A DNA stretch of 64,000 nt from Seriola aureovittata. Taxonomy: Eukaryota > Chordata > Actinopteri > Carangiformes > Carangidae. Location of the stretch: positions 9,079,712 through 9,143,711 of the forward strand of contig NC_079374.1 in NCBI RefSeq assembly GCF_021018895.1, written 5' to 3'. Position 1 is the first letter of the stretch. Every line of letters starts with the position of its first letter. Both the position numbers and the translations under genes were made by a program. Below, one piece after another: positions 13,001-28,000 of the stretch. A model generated the notes under the pieces. The model searched no databases and was not told the origin of the DNA. It saw only the letters and a list, made by a program, of their open reading frames with translations.

Positions 13001-16000
13001 CCTAGAAGGACACAAGGAGCCACGGTTAAGGATAACATATGGAATGGATTCAAATCAGCATACAGTATATGGCATATAATTAACTGAAATTAATCATTAT
13101 ACTGACCTCCAGATGACATCATACACAGGGTCCAGACACAGGCCAAATCCTTGTAGGTCCTCCTGCTCAGAGTCATTGAACGTCCTGCAGCTTCCATCCA
13201 TTTTGTTGATAAGCAAGCATTTAAATGGAGGCGGCTCAGACACAGAGGAGGGCACAAGGCCAATGATGTGTTTGCTGGCAAAGATCTCTGAAGTTGCCAG
13301 GACATGGGAGTTGATAAGAGCCTCATCGATCCGCAGGAATGTCTGGTCTCCGCTGGCACCAATCCAGGTAGCCTTTCGTCCATATTTGGCACCAATGTTG
13401 GGCATGGGAGACGGCTTGGCATTCCAGTAGGGCATGTCTAGAATTGGCCGGCCAAGCTGCCCTTTCTGTAGAACAAGACGACAATAGAGTCACTCTCCAG
13501 AACACTTTATGGTGAACTACTTCTTAACAAGTGTAGACTAATGTACATCTTGAGTGTAACCTCCATTATGTGTGTAAAATTAAGCTTTGGATGTCAAGAA
13601 TTGTGCATTAATTGAAAAAGAAGTTGGTAACAAATGTTATCAGGAACAATATTTTTCTTACTGAGAAGCTGCCAAATGTGAAGACCTGCCCATCCATGAG
13701 GAGAACGGCTGTGTGGTTACTGCCTGCTGTCACCTGGACACTCGGACCAGGAAGGGCCTGCACCAGAGTTGGAGAACCCCTAGCAGATAGAAACATCTGG
13801 TTTAAACACTGTTTGTTTATGTTTGTAATGCAATTCAAGTCTAGATTACATTTACAAATCTTTAGCAGAAAAGGCGGCCTGAATGAACAAATGTTGTGGC
13901 TAAATTATGGCTGTTGTACCTGGAGTTGACATCTCCATGTCCGAGCTGCCCATGTTGGCCGTAACCGAATGTGTAGACATCTCCATTTTCCATCAACACC
14001 ACTGAAAAGCAACATAATTATGACTGTTATTTTCCCCACTTTCTTTACTTCAAGGTCAGACTTCTCTTGTTAGACGTTTTAAAAGTTTGCTTCATATGAT
14101 ATGCTGACAAAGCTACTGAGGTGCCTGACCAGACGCAGCAAGAGAAGCGAACCTACCTGAGTGGTGAAAACCGCAGCTGACCTGCACAGCACGCAGCTCG
14201 CAGTCAAATCTCACTGCCCCTGGCGGGTAGGTGGTGATTTTGCTGGCATCCTTCTCTCCTCGCTCACTGCTACCATCTACAAGGCAAACGCTCAAGTCAG
14301 CACATTTGAGTAGAGAACAGGGAGAGAGTGAGGTTTAGTAGCAACTTCAGACCGCTGAGGTTGATGTCTCTGCACAGCCCTGGAAAAAGGAGCTGGAGGG
14401 AAACAGGGAGGGGGGGGGGGGGGGGGGGGGGGGGCATGCCGAAATAGAAAGGAGGGAACAAAACCTCTGAAACAGAAAGGCTTTTGGCAACCAGTCCCAT
14501 TACAGACGGACGGATTGTTTATTTCATAAATAATTTGGTTTCTTTTAAACATCCGAGGAAATCTGGTTTACCCAGAGCCCTGTCTAAGAGGTCACAGTTG
14601 TGGTGTGTGAGTGGAAGAAGTTGGATAGAGACCAATGCATTACAGTAAATATAATGACTGTCAATACCTTTTTGGACCAGGAACCAGCTCATTGTGGTGT
14701 ACCTCTGTTACTGAGGCCAGCCAGATGAGATGACAGCTTTAGATTTCAATATTTGAACTTCACAGGAAATGTAAAATGAGTATTGACTGACTCATGGCCC
14801 AAAGATTCATAGGATAGGGTTGAAAGTTTAGCCCATGTAAACGACTCTCAATGTTGATGAGTACACATAGTGCTCTTAAGTGACATCTAAAGCACAAAAA
14901 AGATGTGCCTAAACAGGAACACAAATATTGGAGGTTGGGGGGGTGGGGTGGGGGGTGGGGGGATTTGGAGTAAGCATTCCTCTCCATGAGGGTAAAACCA
15001 TGAAGAGGTATGCTCAGGGGAGGTACTCCAAATAACATAGCCTTACAAGTGTGCATCAATCACAATGAAAGGACAGTAAATCAGCAAATTAACAGCCTCA
15101 ATTTCCTAACTGACATTAAAGTGGAAACCACTGCTGCTCTGAAATAACATACACTGTGGCGTCATTCTTTCCCATTTAACAGTGGGACATTAGAACAAGC
15201 CATTTATCTTTTACAATGAGTTTGTATTGAGAAGGTTTTCAAACATGTACATGTTCAGGAAACATTCAACAAGGGCACATTGTCATTGAAGCTAGTCATC
15301 AAACATCAGCCCCAGCCAAAAGCATCCAACTACAGTGGCAGACCAACCTGCGCCACCTATCAGCAAGAAAAGTAACAGCAGCAGTTGAGATGGAGAAAAT
15401 GTAGACCTGCTGATATGCACAAAAATAACAGCAGCTTTTGATACTGCACCTTTTTCATTTTTATAGCTATTCTTTGTGTGTCTGACATTTTATATTTTAC
15501 TCATTTTATATGTTAACTCAAGCAGATTCCTACTACTAATAATAATAATAATAGGATTCACAAGGCTAAATCAAGGTGTTATGTGTCCTTGTTATTTTTA
15601 GAAAGCAAAGAAAAATGCTCCTTCACAACCACATTTTGTTTTTCCAAAGAAAAAAGGGGGCTGAGATCAGAGACCAAAACAAAACAAACGATGAGAAAAC
15701 TAGAAATATAGGATGTCTCTGCTCTGTCTTTTCTGCTCAATATTTGAATAATTCATGTAGGAATTACTGAAATCATGTTTATTGGTTGAAACTTCACTTC
15801 ACAGAAATGACTATTTCTCTAGGCGATTTACATACACACTCACTTGTCTGATGGTAAAGTGCCTGAAAAGCTTTCTGTCAATGGATGTTTGGATGTTTGA
15901 GTCTGTGAGTGATTTCTAAGCGATTTCCATGAGATGCTTCTAAAATATGTCAAGGTAATAACTCTTCTTCCTTCCTTGTGTTTCATGTTTGTCAGCTATG

Positions 16001-19000
16001 CTATTTTCCCTGCTTGTAATGCTGCAGTTGGACACGCAAAGTGACAAATCAGCTGCTATGGGAGTGACGGTAAATCCAGTTAGACAAGGACATTGGTTTA
16101 TATTTAGGTCTAAACAACGGCAGTGGGCAGAGTAGTCATCCTCCACTGAGGATTAGAACTGTTAAACCAGAAAAATGAATTAGCTTAACAGACCAAATCT
16201 TTATTATACCTCAGTTCCTTCCTTCCTAAATGAATATAACACAACATACAATAATCAAATCCAGAAGGGAACCAGCCTGTTGAAGAGAATCTGGACTTTA
16301 ACCTAATCTAAAGGCTCAGTCATTTCTCCACTGTGAGTCACAGTGAGTTCTTTTTGCCAAGAGGCTACATTGTTTGTTACCATTAGACCTGGTGAGTACG
16401 CAAGAGTCCTGCCTTCAGAGAGTGAGAGAGGAGGTGGGCGGGACAGCCAGATTGGGAGATGAGTCAAAGGGGTGTCTCTGCACCCGTTGAGTTAGTGAAG
16501 ACCGTAGTACCTTTGTGCTTGTCCCGTTTATGCCTTAGTGCCTGAAGGGGTCTTATTCTGGCTAGGGCCTGCTCACGCTGGTTCATAAAAATGGGACCAG
16601 GAAAAACAAGGGGGCCTGGGGGAGAAAGAAACTTTCACATGCATGCACAATGCTCACAAATGGGAAAGAACACATGAAAATACTACACCACAACAATACA
16701 CACACACTTAAAAAATTATAAAAGACACCAGCAAGGGGGAATTCACCAAGGCACAACACCCAAGCTCACACAGCACCTGAAAGTTATTTCAAACTGAACA
16801 GGATGGGTATATTGTTATCTTCACCCTATTCATTAACCCCCACTCCCACCTTCTCACTGTGCCTATGTTGAATGGTCTACCACAGAAATCTTAACTTGCT
16901 AAAGCCAAAAAAAACACACAGCTCTTCCCTTAACATAGTCCCATTCTTTCTAGCCCTGATCCATACCTCTGCCCTCCTCCAGCCTGTGCCGGCGGTTGAT
17001 CCTCTGTCGTTTCTCCTCCTGACGGATCTGAATGTGTTCCTCGATGTTCACTCCTGGAGGGGGAGGGACAGGCACAGCTGAAAACACAAAAGGCCCCGGG
17101 TATACGCAGCCCAGACAGGACGCAGGAGGAGGAGGGAAGACAGAGCAGAGCAGAACAAAACAAGACACACATCAATGAATGATGGAGAGAGGTGATGGAG
17201 AAGCAATGACTCTGCACAACACAACAATAAAATGAAGGACGAGTGACGAAAGGTTTGTGAAACACTGCATCCAAGCAAATGCAAGACAGTGTGATATGTG
17301 CAGTATAAGCAGCGCGCTGGCACAGCTCAGAAGGATATATAGCTTACACACATCCCTGCTCAAGACATTCATTCAGTCATTTATTCTGATCAGTTATGGA
17401 GGATCCAAGATACTGCCAACCACCTAAAAGTGTTATATCAATATCGGCCACAGGTAGATGATTGAGATTTTAACATGCATATGACTTATCAGACATTGTG
17501 GTTTTGAGTAAAATGTAAACAATGGAAGTGGTAACACAGATGAGATGTAAATGTTGTATGAATGACAGAGCAAAACAGGGGAAACGTGATACCTAGCAGC
17601 AGGTCCAGCGGAATCATCTCCTTCACAGCATCAAAGATGCCCCTCTGTCTGGCCTCCTGACCATCAAGCTCCCTGGCACAGGCCTTGCAACAGCCACACG
17701 CTGAGCAGCCAGACTCTCCAGACCCACAGCCACAGATACTGGTCACAAACAAATACACACAAACGTAATATTCAAATTATGATATTCAGATCAGATAAGC
17801 ATTTGCATGACTTTAGACAGTACTTACTATTTGATAAACACAAGTCCAGTACAAATACTAATGCCCATATTAACCCTTCCACGGTTTGTGTGTGTCATCT
17901 TACCCTCCTGGTACTCTGTCTGGCCGTCCACTGCTGACACAGCTGGCACCGTAGCCAGTGCAGTCTCCACATACCGTGCAGACCATGCACTGGTCCAGCT
18001 TCCACTTGTGCATGCCTGGCTGGCACATCATGCTCTTCTCTTCTTTCTCCTCCAGCTCGTCCTCCAGGTCTTCATCCATGGCTGTGGCCATGCTCTCCAC
18101 ACCAAACGCTACACCAAGCATACACACCAACATGCAAGGCAATGGAATAAGTGTAGTACAAAGCCATGGTACATATATGTAAGACATAATATATATTGCT
18201 ATGTGTATTTGTTTTTTTGTCTTGTTACATTTCCTCACCTTTCCCTGTCTGGCTCATGGCTCCAGTGTCTCTGCCACATTGGCCCTTGTTATTCACACCA
18301 AATGTCCATACTTCACCACTCTTGGTCAGGACACATGTATGGGCCTTTCCCATGGCAACCTGAGTTACAAAGTGACCTTTCAGGTCAGTCACCTGGCCTG
18401 TGGAGAGGAAAGAAGTTGTTTCAAACAGAGATATCTTTATAGACAAATAAATGTTTGTTCTTAAAAAAAAATCTTTAATCTGTCTCTATCAAAGAAATGT
18501 AGACAATGAGCTGAGAATTTGAAAATAGCCCTGTCCCAGTCAACTCACAGGTACTGTCACTGTAAATGGCATCTTTGCCAAACATGTAGAGCTCTCCATC
18601 CTTGGTGACAATGCTGCTGCTGCCATTGTTGCACGCTGTGTACACTGCTGTCTTGGTCTCTAGTTTGATCATCTTCTTGGGCTTGTACGGCTTTGGCTGC
18701 CTGCGACTTTTAGCTGAAAAGGAAAATAGCACACATCACCTTTAGAACTGCAGCTGAGGAGGCTTTGATTCTGTGTTTAATGAAGGTTGAATAAAGTGCT
18801 TAATTTTTGTTGACCGTTTGAAATCGGCTTACTGGACTCTCCATCCTCTCCCTTGCTGGCAGAACCTGTAAAGAAAACACTTCCGTCTTCGGCTACTAGC
18901 AGTGCATGAGAACCATCATGGCCGACTGAGAACTGAATGATCTTAGGAGACTTGGTAACGGGCAGTTCCACCCATTTTCCTGCTGACGGGCCACCCTGCT

Positions 19001-22000
19001 TTATACCCAGGCTCTGATACTTCCCCGTGTAGTAGATCTGTGAAAAGAGGTGGTTTAAACACAGTGAAAGAGAGAAACCAGTTCTATACTAACAAATTCT
19101 CTAATAGTGACAATTATTGAGAAGAGCAGGATGAACTCTATGTACTTGTTGAACTGTGCTGTAGCAAAGGTAGAGCCGGGATTAACTTTTTTTCTCGGAC
19201 AGCCCTGTGTTTTTAGCCACAATCCTGTCGTGTCACTCCTATGTCAGTATGGACACAGCCTTAACACGTGTATATTTTATCTATTCAAACAGCAGAGGCA
19301 ACCTGTGACAATACATGTACAACGGCTGCTGCTGGAGGTGAATGAATTTTTATGGCTCAAATCAACTGACATTCACTTTGCAAATTACGCAATTCCAACA
19401 ACAACCCATTCAGAAAGAGCAGTGGCTTGTAAGAAATAAACAGTGGGCCTTTGGTGTTTGTCAGCAATATCACATGCCCGGCACAATGTCCAGTCCAAGT
19501 GATGAGTGACCTTTGTGCCAAGACACAGGTCAGCTGCTCCTATTTTTACCCATCCAGCTGGTCTGGGTTAGGGTAATCTGTAGATAAAGTGTGCTGTGAG
19601 ATTAGGCTTCTACACAGACACAGAAATGTGCAACAGGCAACTGCCCTGAACTGCTATCTACAAAAGAAGCACGCTGCACCACACCTTAAGTACTGACACA
19701 CACACAACCACACCCTCCACACACCCCAACAATCAACATAGTTAGCATTCTCGTCCGACTTAAGACAGTCTGCATAAAAATGTGAAAGATCCTCTTCAAC
19801 ACAGCATTGTGATTGGGCCGGCTTTGCTTGATTACAAAGAATACAAAAAACCCTGCAGTCTAACAGTTTAAGTAGTATTTCCTCAGCCTCTGTATACAGA
19901 CGCAAACATAATATCTATGCCGTTTACTCTAGCTTTATAAAAATGTGTTGCTATCATATATAATCTAGTAAAATCTATTATTTCATGTTTGGTTATACTC
20001 TTGTATAAGTTCATAAACATAGAAAGCTGCAGTGAGCCCTGGTACTTCTTCCTGGAAGTGGACATCACACTACGGGTCAGAGCCACTGCTTAGCTGGGTG
20101 AAATACTCTAATCACTTCCAGTTATTTAAGCAGGGATGTCACTTTCTAAGGTCAGTGTGTATATAACCAGTAACAAGAGTTTATAAAAAGACCATCAGAT
20201 ATCCAAAAGACACAGTTCCATCCTTCTGTATTATTTAAAGACAACTTACCTAAGAGAGCCACCAACTTTTTCCAAAACAAGAGGACATGTCTTATTGTTA
20301 GCCTTTAGTACAACTTGATCTTTGGAAAATCTGACTATAGCTAACTACATACAGATGTCATGGACTAAGGGAAATGTTAATTTTGTCCGATGGGCTTCAT
20401 GTGGCCAGTGTGACATAGAAGGACAAAACACATGAAGAAACAATATTAATTCAAAGCTTTTTTCCCCAGTTTCACCCTCTGAAGCGCCTGGTCTGTCATT
20501 AACGAGACAAAAGTTGTTGAGAGCTCAGCAGTTGAACCTGTTCCAACTTTCTTTTTTTTTTTTCTTTCTTTTTTTTTTTTACATTTTGGGGACGCCACCA
20601 GATCAGATTTTCATTCTCACCTTTCCCGAGGCGGTTTTCATCAGAGCGAACTCCCTGCCTGCTCCAAGCAATGCTGCCTCTTCATCAAAGCCTGTGCCTG
20701 AGAGAATAACACACTGTTAAGGTCCAAACACACAAGGAGACAAGGTAGGAAAGTGCTTCTTTTTCTTTTCTTTTTTTATTCCTCTGTGTTTTGAATAACT
20801 TCTGACAAATTTGTGACCTTGTGGACACACACAGTTTAAAGTGCCTGAAGCAGGTGTACAGACAACATGCAGATATTAGAACAGTTTATATCACTTACTG
20901 ATGATGTGCAGATCCTTCTCGAGGTCAAAGAGCGAGATGCCGCAGGCGTGCAGACACTTCCTTGCCAGCTTCAGCTGCAGTTCCTGCTGCAGGGCTGGGT
21001 CTGAACTCATAGTATAGATCCGCACCACAAAACCATCCTGCAGGAGTCCGGGCCAACAAGAGGAAACACTGTTTAGTTTCACAACTCCACATTGCTACAG
21101 AGTGGAATTCAGAGTCAATTTAACAGCTTTAGGACACAACAAGCCCCTGATTTAATGAAAATATATCCCTGCTGCAGCTCACTGAATGTCACCATCAAAA
21201 TGAATCTAATACGCTTTCTTGCCAAGAGTGAGACGAGAAGATCAACACCATTTACATGTATGCACACTCAATATGAATATTTACAGTATATACATGAGGG
21301 TGGCAAGAAAGCAAGTAAGCATATTTCCCAAAACGTCAACATATTTTTTTAAGTTACAGTGTTTGTTGGAGAAATGCAGTGGACACAATACTTCGACTAC
21401 GCATGTGTAACTGGCCACAAGTGCATGTGTGTGTTTTGGTACAGTGGGGGATGAGGCAAGACATTACAACTAGGCCTTACATTCAACCCACACACTCATG
21501 TAGGTTAGTCAAACGGCAGGGGATGTGGATGAAAGGGACAATTTACAGGAAAGAAACCCAGTATAGAGAGGACCACAACGGGAAAAAATAATTGGGAGAC
21601 AACAGGGATATAAAAAAGGGATGAAGGGTAGCGTGTGGATGGTCTGGTTTCCACTGTGTGGTAATGATGACAAACTCATCTATTGTGCTTTGATTCCTAC
21701 AGAGCAGTGCACATGTGCCACTCAACTCATTAAATAAGCGCCTTTATCCTCTGGCCAGTCCTACCCCCCTGACATTGCCTCCCTACATGTTACCTTCTTC
21801 CTCTGACTATTTCCTTGACCTCCTATAGTTTACCCACATTATCTTCTTCCTCTTCTTCCCAGCATCTGAACCCCCTACATTGTATGTGTGTCTCTTGTGG
21901 TTTTCCTCAGCTGTAAGTGGTCTGTGCAGTGATTGCATTTGCTGCCTGCTCACTAAAAATGCATGCAGCTTCTGAGGATGCCCCCACCCCCCAATACAGT

Positions 22001-25000
22001 ATCCCACCCCCTTTGATTAGCCTAGAAACTGCTACTCGGGAGGAGGGCTAGTTGCAACGGCATATATGTGGATTTCACATCTTCCCATCCCCCATCCACA
22101 TTAGAGTGCTTATGCAGATGACTGTTTGTGAGATTAAGCTCTCTGGAGAATACCCACATGTGGTCCCACTGCCCTCACTGCCACGCCCACATATACACAA
22201 TGCAAACGCACAAATATACACCCATACAGAGCTACACACCCCTGTGTGGCACAGTTGCTGATCAGCTGAGGCTCCTTCAAAGAGAGGCTGGAGCCTCTGC
22301 AGCCGGGGAAGTGACAGAACAGCTACCCTCATTTTAACAAACAAAAGAGTTGGTTTTCAAGACAGAAACAGCACATATTAAAAAAAGAGAACTTGCTCAG
22401 TTGCTCAAGCTAAAAAAAGATTTAAAAAAAAAATGATGAACTGAGGAGAATTTGATTGCACTGATGGGTACAAACAACTGAGAAGACGACCATGTACCAT
22501 CACGATCTCTGCATCTCTTTCACACTGGAAACTGCTCACAAATGCTGACAAACACGTCTCTTTGCGATTGTATCTATCACTCTGTAACTTAACCACTGTG
22601 ACGCAGCAAGTCAATGACCAAGTGAGACTTTTAAAACCTTGCTCACATACTGCAGACTGCAGCAGGGAATTTAACAGCACTATAATCTTAAAACACTACG
22701 CAAGCACATACAGTAAGTGCATAATACAGTCAGCTCCCTCCAACCGTGTTTCCAGGGGACATGGGCAGTACAGCTCAGGTGTTTTGTGGTTTCTGTTCCA
22801 CATTTGGGGGAACTCCTGAGCACACTGAGGACTCACCTCACTGAAACTGATTCAATTTAAAATTTCACACTTAAATGTTTAAACTTTAGCCAGAACATTA
22901 AACTTACATCTTTGCAGGCTGCGATCTGGTTGATGTACTCTCCATCTGTGAAGATGATGTTCTGTCCATCTGAGTGTTGGCCTGCAAAGTGACAGTGAAT
23001 ATATTTTGACAATTTTGTTAGTTGCAGTTTTGACGACTTAACCCCCATGAGGTGTTTTTTTTTTGTTTTGTTTTTTTGTTTTTTAAAGTGTTTTATCAGC
23101 ACCTGGCATGGTGACAGTCCCCTCATGCTCCAGAGTCTCAGGGTTGATCTTGATGGCCGACATACTGTGGTTACTTGTGTCTCGATACAACAAGTACCCC
23201 TGAAGATACAACACAAACATCACTGCTAATCTGCAATCAGAAAGGGCTTTCCCTAATATAAGCCCTACAGCAAACTTGGACGGATAAAGATGACTGTGTT
23301 CTTCAGCAATTTTAATTTAATTTATACTTTCATCGACGTCACACTCTTTAAGGACAACACATCAGAAGTTTTAAAAACAAAGTTTACAGACTTTTGGGTC
23401 GACTTCAACCAAAATCACTTAATTCACATGGAGATCAACTCAAAGTCTAAATGTGATCAAACGTGAGGAGCATCTTGATCAAAGCTCCACTACCTACCTG
23501 AGCAAAGCCCAGCCATGATCTCTTCTCCTTTCGATTCCTGATTCGAGATGTGGAGTTGTACACGTGGCCCTGTGGGGCATTGATGACACATGAGCAGACA
23601 ATCACAAACACTGACAAGCCTTCATTTAATGTTGGCAGATGAAACATTGGTGTTTTATTTAAGACCCATCAAAGTCATCAACCTCTTTAAAGCAGGAGAG
23701 CTTCCTGTTTTAAAGTAGCATTGTGGCTCTCTAGTGTCACAGTTCTCTACTACTCACATTCACATAAAAATAATAATTAGCTCCTATTTATATACAATTA
23801 CGGAATGCTTAGTTCACCTAAATCTCAAATAGGCTTATACTGTATACTGTATGGTGCCTTCATGTTTAAACTTAATTTCATCACATGATCATGTATAAAA
23901 TAAAGTCAATTCCATCTTTAACATAATGTCTCATATAGAGAGATACTGCTAGACATGCACCTCTTTCTTGCACATATCAGACAACTGTGAAAACCATGCA
24001 TCTCCAAAACGTCAACTATAACTTAAGAAAAACAGCCTTGTTTTAAGCTTTGTGACTCTGCATTCTTCAGATAATCTAATGGGTTTTTCATGGTTTATTT
24101 TTCCTAAGAATTAAAAGAATCTTCTCAACCCACGAAAGGAACACTTAATCCTTCACTTTATCTGAAAAATCACCAAATTGGGATATACTGTATGTGCTAT
24201 CACTGGACAGTGCCGACATGCAGCTGTAAGTGTTACATACCCTGACAGTGCCACTGTATCCAGAGCCCACTTTGTAGAGCCCATCCTTGCAGAGCAAGTA
24301 CAGGAAGGAGCCATCAGTCTGCAGAAGACAGCGCTCGTCCTCGTCAATCACCACCTCTTTCAGGATCCACTTGTTCATCAGGGCAGCGCGTTTAATGCCG
24401 TTCCCAAACCAATCCTGAATTTGAATCTTTCCCACCAGGACAGCCTGTACACTCCTCTGTAGTGCGTTCAGTATGGTGGGCACCTGGTGAGATTTAAGAA
24501 GACAGAGAGGCTGCTGAAAAAACCACACACCTCTAATGTGATGTAATGGGGTGTAATTGTGAATTAAATTCTCTATTGCTGATTGAATTAAATAGTTTTA
24601 TTAGTGACTGGGGCTGTGGTTACCTGCGCATTTTGCCCTCTTCTCATTCTGCCTGAATACATTTTCACACACATTCCCATCATTTCCATGGCAGCTATTA
24701 CACACACCACTGATCTCACCATTCACACACATGCAAATAAACACAAACACAGACTGTGTACAACACGCAAGCCCACACTTCCCCCTCTAGTCTGCCTGCC
24801 ATTATGATGACTCACAGTCCAGTCAATGCCTAAAAGATGACGAACTAGGAAAAAGAGCACACAGGTCTCTGTCTGTGGGGGATGAAATGTGTGAAAAAAG
24901 TCCCTGTACCACCCTGGTCATGTGTAGGAATTTGATGCAGGTACAGGTGAAACATTTTATGGTCACAAAGCCCACAAACATAATTAAATTAAGTAGTTAT

Positions 25001-28000
25001 GGTTCAAGTTTCTCCCAACATTTTGCAGCAGCAGTTTTGATATGAAGCAGAGGCAAAGAGTAATAAACAAAGAGAGGAGAGGGAGGAGAGAGAGGACAAA
25101 CTGGAGAACCAAGCAAACAGAAGACCAGCTAATTGGCGGAAGAATGTAGGCAGGGTAACATAATCAAACAGGAGAATCTGAGCGGCTTGACATTTTCAGA
25201 AACTTAATTTGTGCTGTCCAGACACTGCTCTGAGTCTCTCTGCTCAAATGAAATGCCTGGAGGAGCCAGAGGTTACTTTATCCACCCAAAAGGCACTATG
25301 GTGATCTAAAGCATTTTGACTAATCTGAAGGAAAAACATGAATGGATAATAGAAAGGTCCACATTTCCTTATGGAGGTGGTTTAGAAAACATAACAATTC
25401 AAATTCAATTGATATGTAAGACCAATGTAATTCCAACTTTTGCTTCACTGAAAACAACCGGATCAGCTGGAATGCCTGTTCCAAGATAAAGATGTTTGTT
25501 CAGTGTAAGATAGTGATCTGAATAGGTGATCAGTACAAAAATGAGATGATGACATCTGATTATCCATAGTAACTTGTGCCAGCAAGGCCTAGCATCACAA
25601 GAACGAATACAAATATGCAGGCAAATTGCCAATTGCAGTGTAATTGATTTAAATTGGTTAAATACCTGTATCGTCTGACAGGCATGGCTGCCATTGTTGG
25701 TGAGGATGGCAGACACGGCCTGCAGGATTTTGCCAGTGTCGCCCCAGGCCACCACCAGACTGAAGAGGCAGGCGCAGGACAAGGCAGTGATGGCCTGTCC
25801 TGTCGGGTCATTGGGCCCTGTGCTCCGGACTGTGGTCTCCAACAACAACTGGAAAAGAGACTCTGAGGAAGCATACGAGGGATGGAGAGGGAGGTTAGAC
25901 ATTTGTGAAAAAAGAAAAATGTGTATGTCAATCATGCTGAATTTTAACTATAACGTGGGCCAATAAGACACTGCGACTAACTATGGCCTCAAAAATGGTC
26001 ATGAAGTCGCATCACCATATGTCTGACTTGGTGAATTTAACTTTTAAGCTTCACAAACAAGATTTGTTACAGGGCTATTGCACTGGATTACATTAAATTG
26101 TACAAATACACCTAATAAAACCTTTTTCAGCCTCACCTAGCACATCCGGGGGCTCAGTCTGGAAACCCTCAGGCTGTTGTCCCTGCAGCATGTCCAACAA
26201 GGCTTGCAGGCTGCGCAGGCACAGTGAAGGGTGAGAGAACCTAGTCTCTTTTATCAGCTCAAATACCCCACACAGGCCAATGCCAATGATCTGCGGACAC
26301 ACAGAAAGAAACACATTTCTATGAGCTAATAAACACCATGCTGGAATTCCACAGCCAGCTAGACTAGCTGTGATTACAGTTTATGCAGCAAATGAAGGTG
26401 AAACATGCTGACACTGTGCATAGATGTGGATGCATGGAAGTGCTGTAACAAAACAGAACTGATAAACAGAAGCTTGGAGTGGATGTTTTCTTTTAATAGC
26501 ATGGTGAATGGTCATCCTACAGTAAAAAAACAACATGCATATATCCAGGGGCCCACAGTACAGTTACTACCACTGACTTCAACATACACTGTTAACATTG
26601 TGTATAATGACAGACCCACTTAAGTGTTTGGAGAGGGGAGGCAGGCGAAGGACTTTGGCCTAGAAAAGTCTCTCTCTCTTTCTCTCTCTCTCTCTCTTCC
26701 TCTCCCTCTCTCTCCCTCTCAAATAATGATCCAATGTTCCCACCTATCTCAGGGAAGAACTATCAGAAGAAAGCTTAGCTTCAGTGTATACCTCATTTTC
26801 TAAAAAGTACAATGGAACAGATAAACACAGATAAGATCATCCCAACTAGAAAGGATATAGCAAGACAAGTACAAGATATTCAAACATATAGTAGGTTAAC
26901 AGACAGGTTATGCTACATCTTTAAACGCATTAGATTTAAATTATGTAACAGACCAAATGACACTTACAGGCACTCTGTTAGTGCTTGCTACCCTTTTGAA
27001 ACACACACAAGATCCTCAACATATGGCTTGTTAGACATTGTTATTAAACTGGAATTAAAACTAAATCCCCCAAAATTATCATTAGCAATTTTAATTTGCC
27101 TGAAAGAGGATAAAATGGATAGAGCCTTAACCCCTAACCATCTGTGACATCTCAGTATTCACCTGATAACCAATATGTGCAGCAGGCACACATCACAAGT
27201 TGATCAGCCTCAATCAACATACAATATTCCAAACAGACATGTACACCACAAACACTGTTCAAAAGCTGTGCTGTCATACTGTAGGAAGGTTTGTCCTGTT
27301 TTGAGCCCTTTAAAGCAGCAACAGAGTGCACGACAGACAAAGAAAAGAGGGGCATAATTCATGTAAGTTGAAGGCATCTCTGCAGCCTAATCCTTATTTG
27401 TAAAACTGATGTTCAGTTCACTTATGTCACCCCTGCTGCCTCACTTAGATGTCATGCTAACCACTACTAGATTTGTTATTGTGGTACTATAAGGCCATAG
27501 CCTTTCACAAAGTCAGCAAACAATGTTAACTTTATCCCTTAATTTAGAAATTTATAGTGTTGAGCCAGACAATATTATACGATGCCTTGCTTCTCATCTG
27601 CTTTTGTGTTGTAATTTTCCTGTTCATCGTGGCTTGCTAGTTTCCTGTATTTTAAGTAATCAAAGAAAATATCAATAGCTGAGTTTACTGATATAAATAA
27701 TAAGCCATGCAATAGGTCTGTGTGAAAGTGCATTTTAATTAAATTTTATCTGAATATTGAATTAGAAAATATCGGCCCTGACATGGAGTAAGAGAGATAA
27801 ACCAGCAGGTGCACAGAGTAGAAGAGGGAGCTGAGGAAACAGAGCAGGGGAGGCCGCAATCCTCACAGGATGGGGATTTCAAACCTCTGGTTACGAGTGA
27901 ATTATCACAACAATAAAAATGATGAGTCCTAAATACAAGCCCTGGGAGATAAAGGATCAGTGCGTCCCTAAGATAAAGAGCACAGCCTGGCTCTCGCCTT

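Noticed and set aside
14292..14552. Pro-rich minus-strand frame with CNGTGCQKPFC
   Set aside because: Its Pro run is the poly-G tract, and the phase of neighbouring MYCBP2 exons leaves no room for it.
17807..18442. 211-codon plus-strand frame
   Set aside because: It is antisense to MYCBP2 exons 14-15 and the intron between; there is no family similarity, and the minus-strand reading is conserved.
25405..25935. 176-codon minus-strand frame treated as one exon
   Set aside because: Only 25666-25862 is exon (conserved, with splice sites at both ends); the rest is intron read-through.
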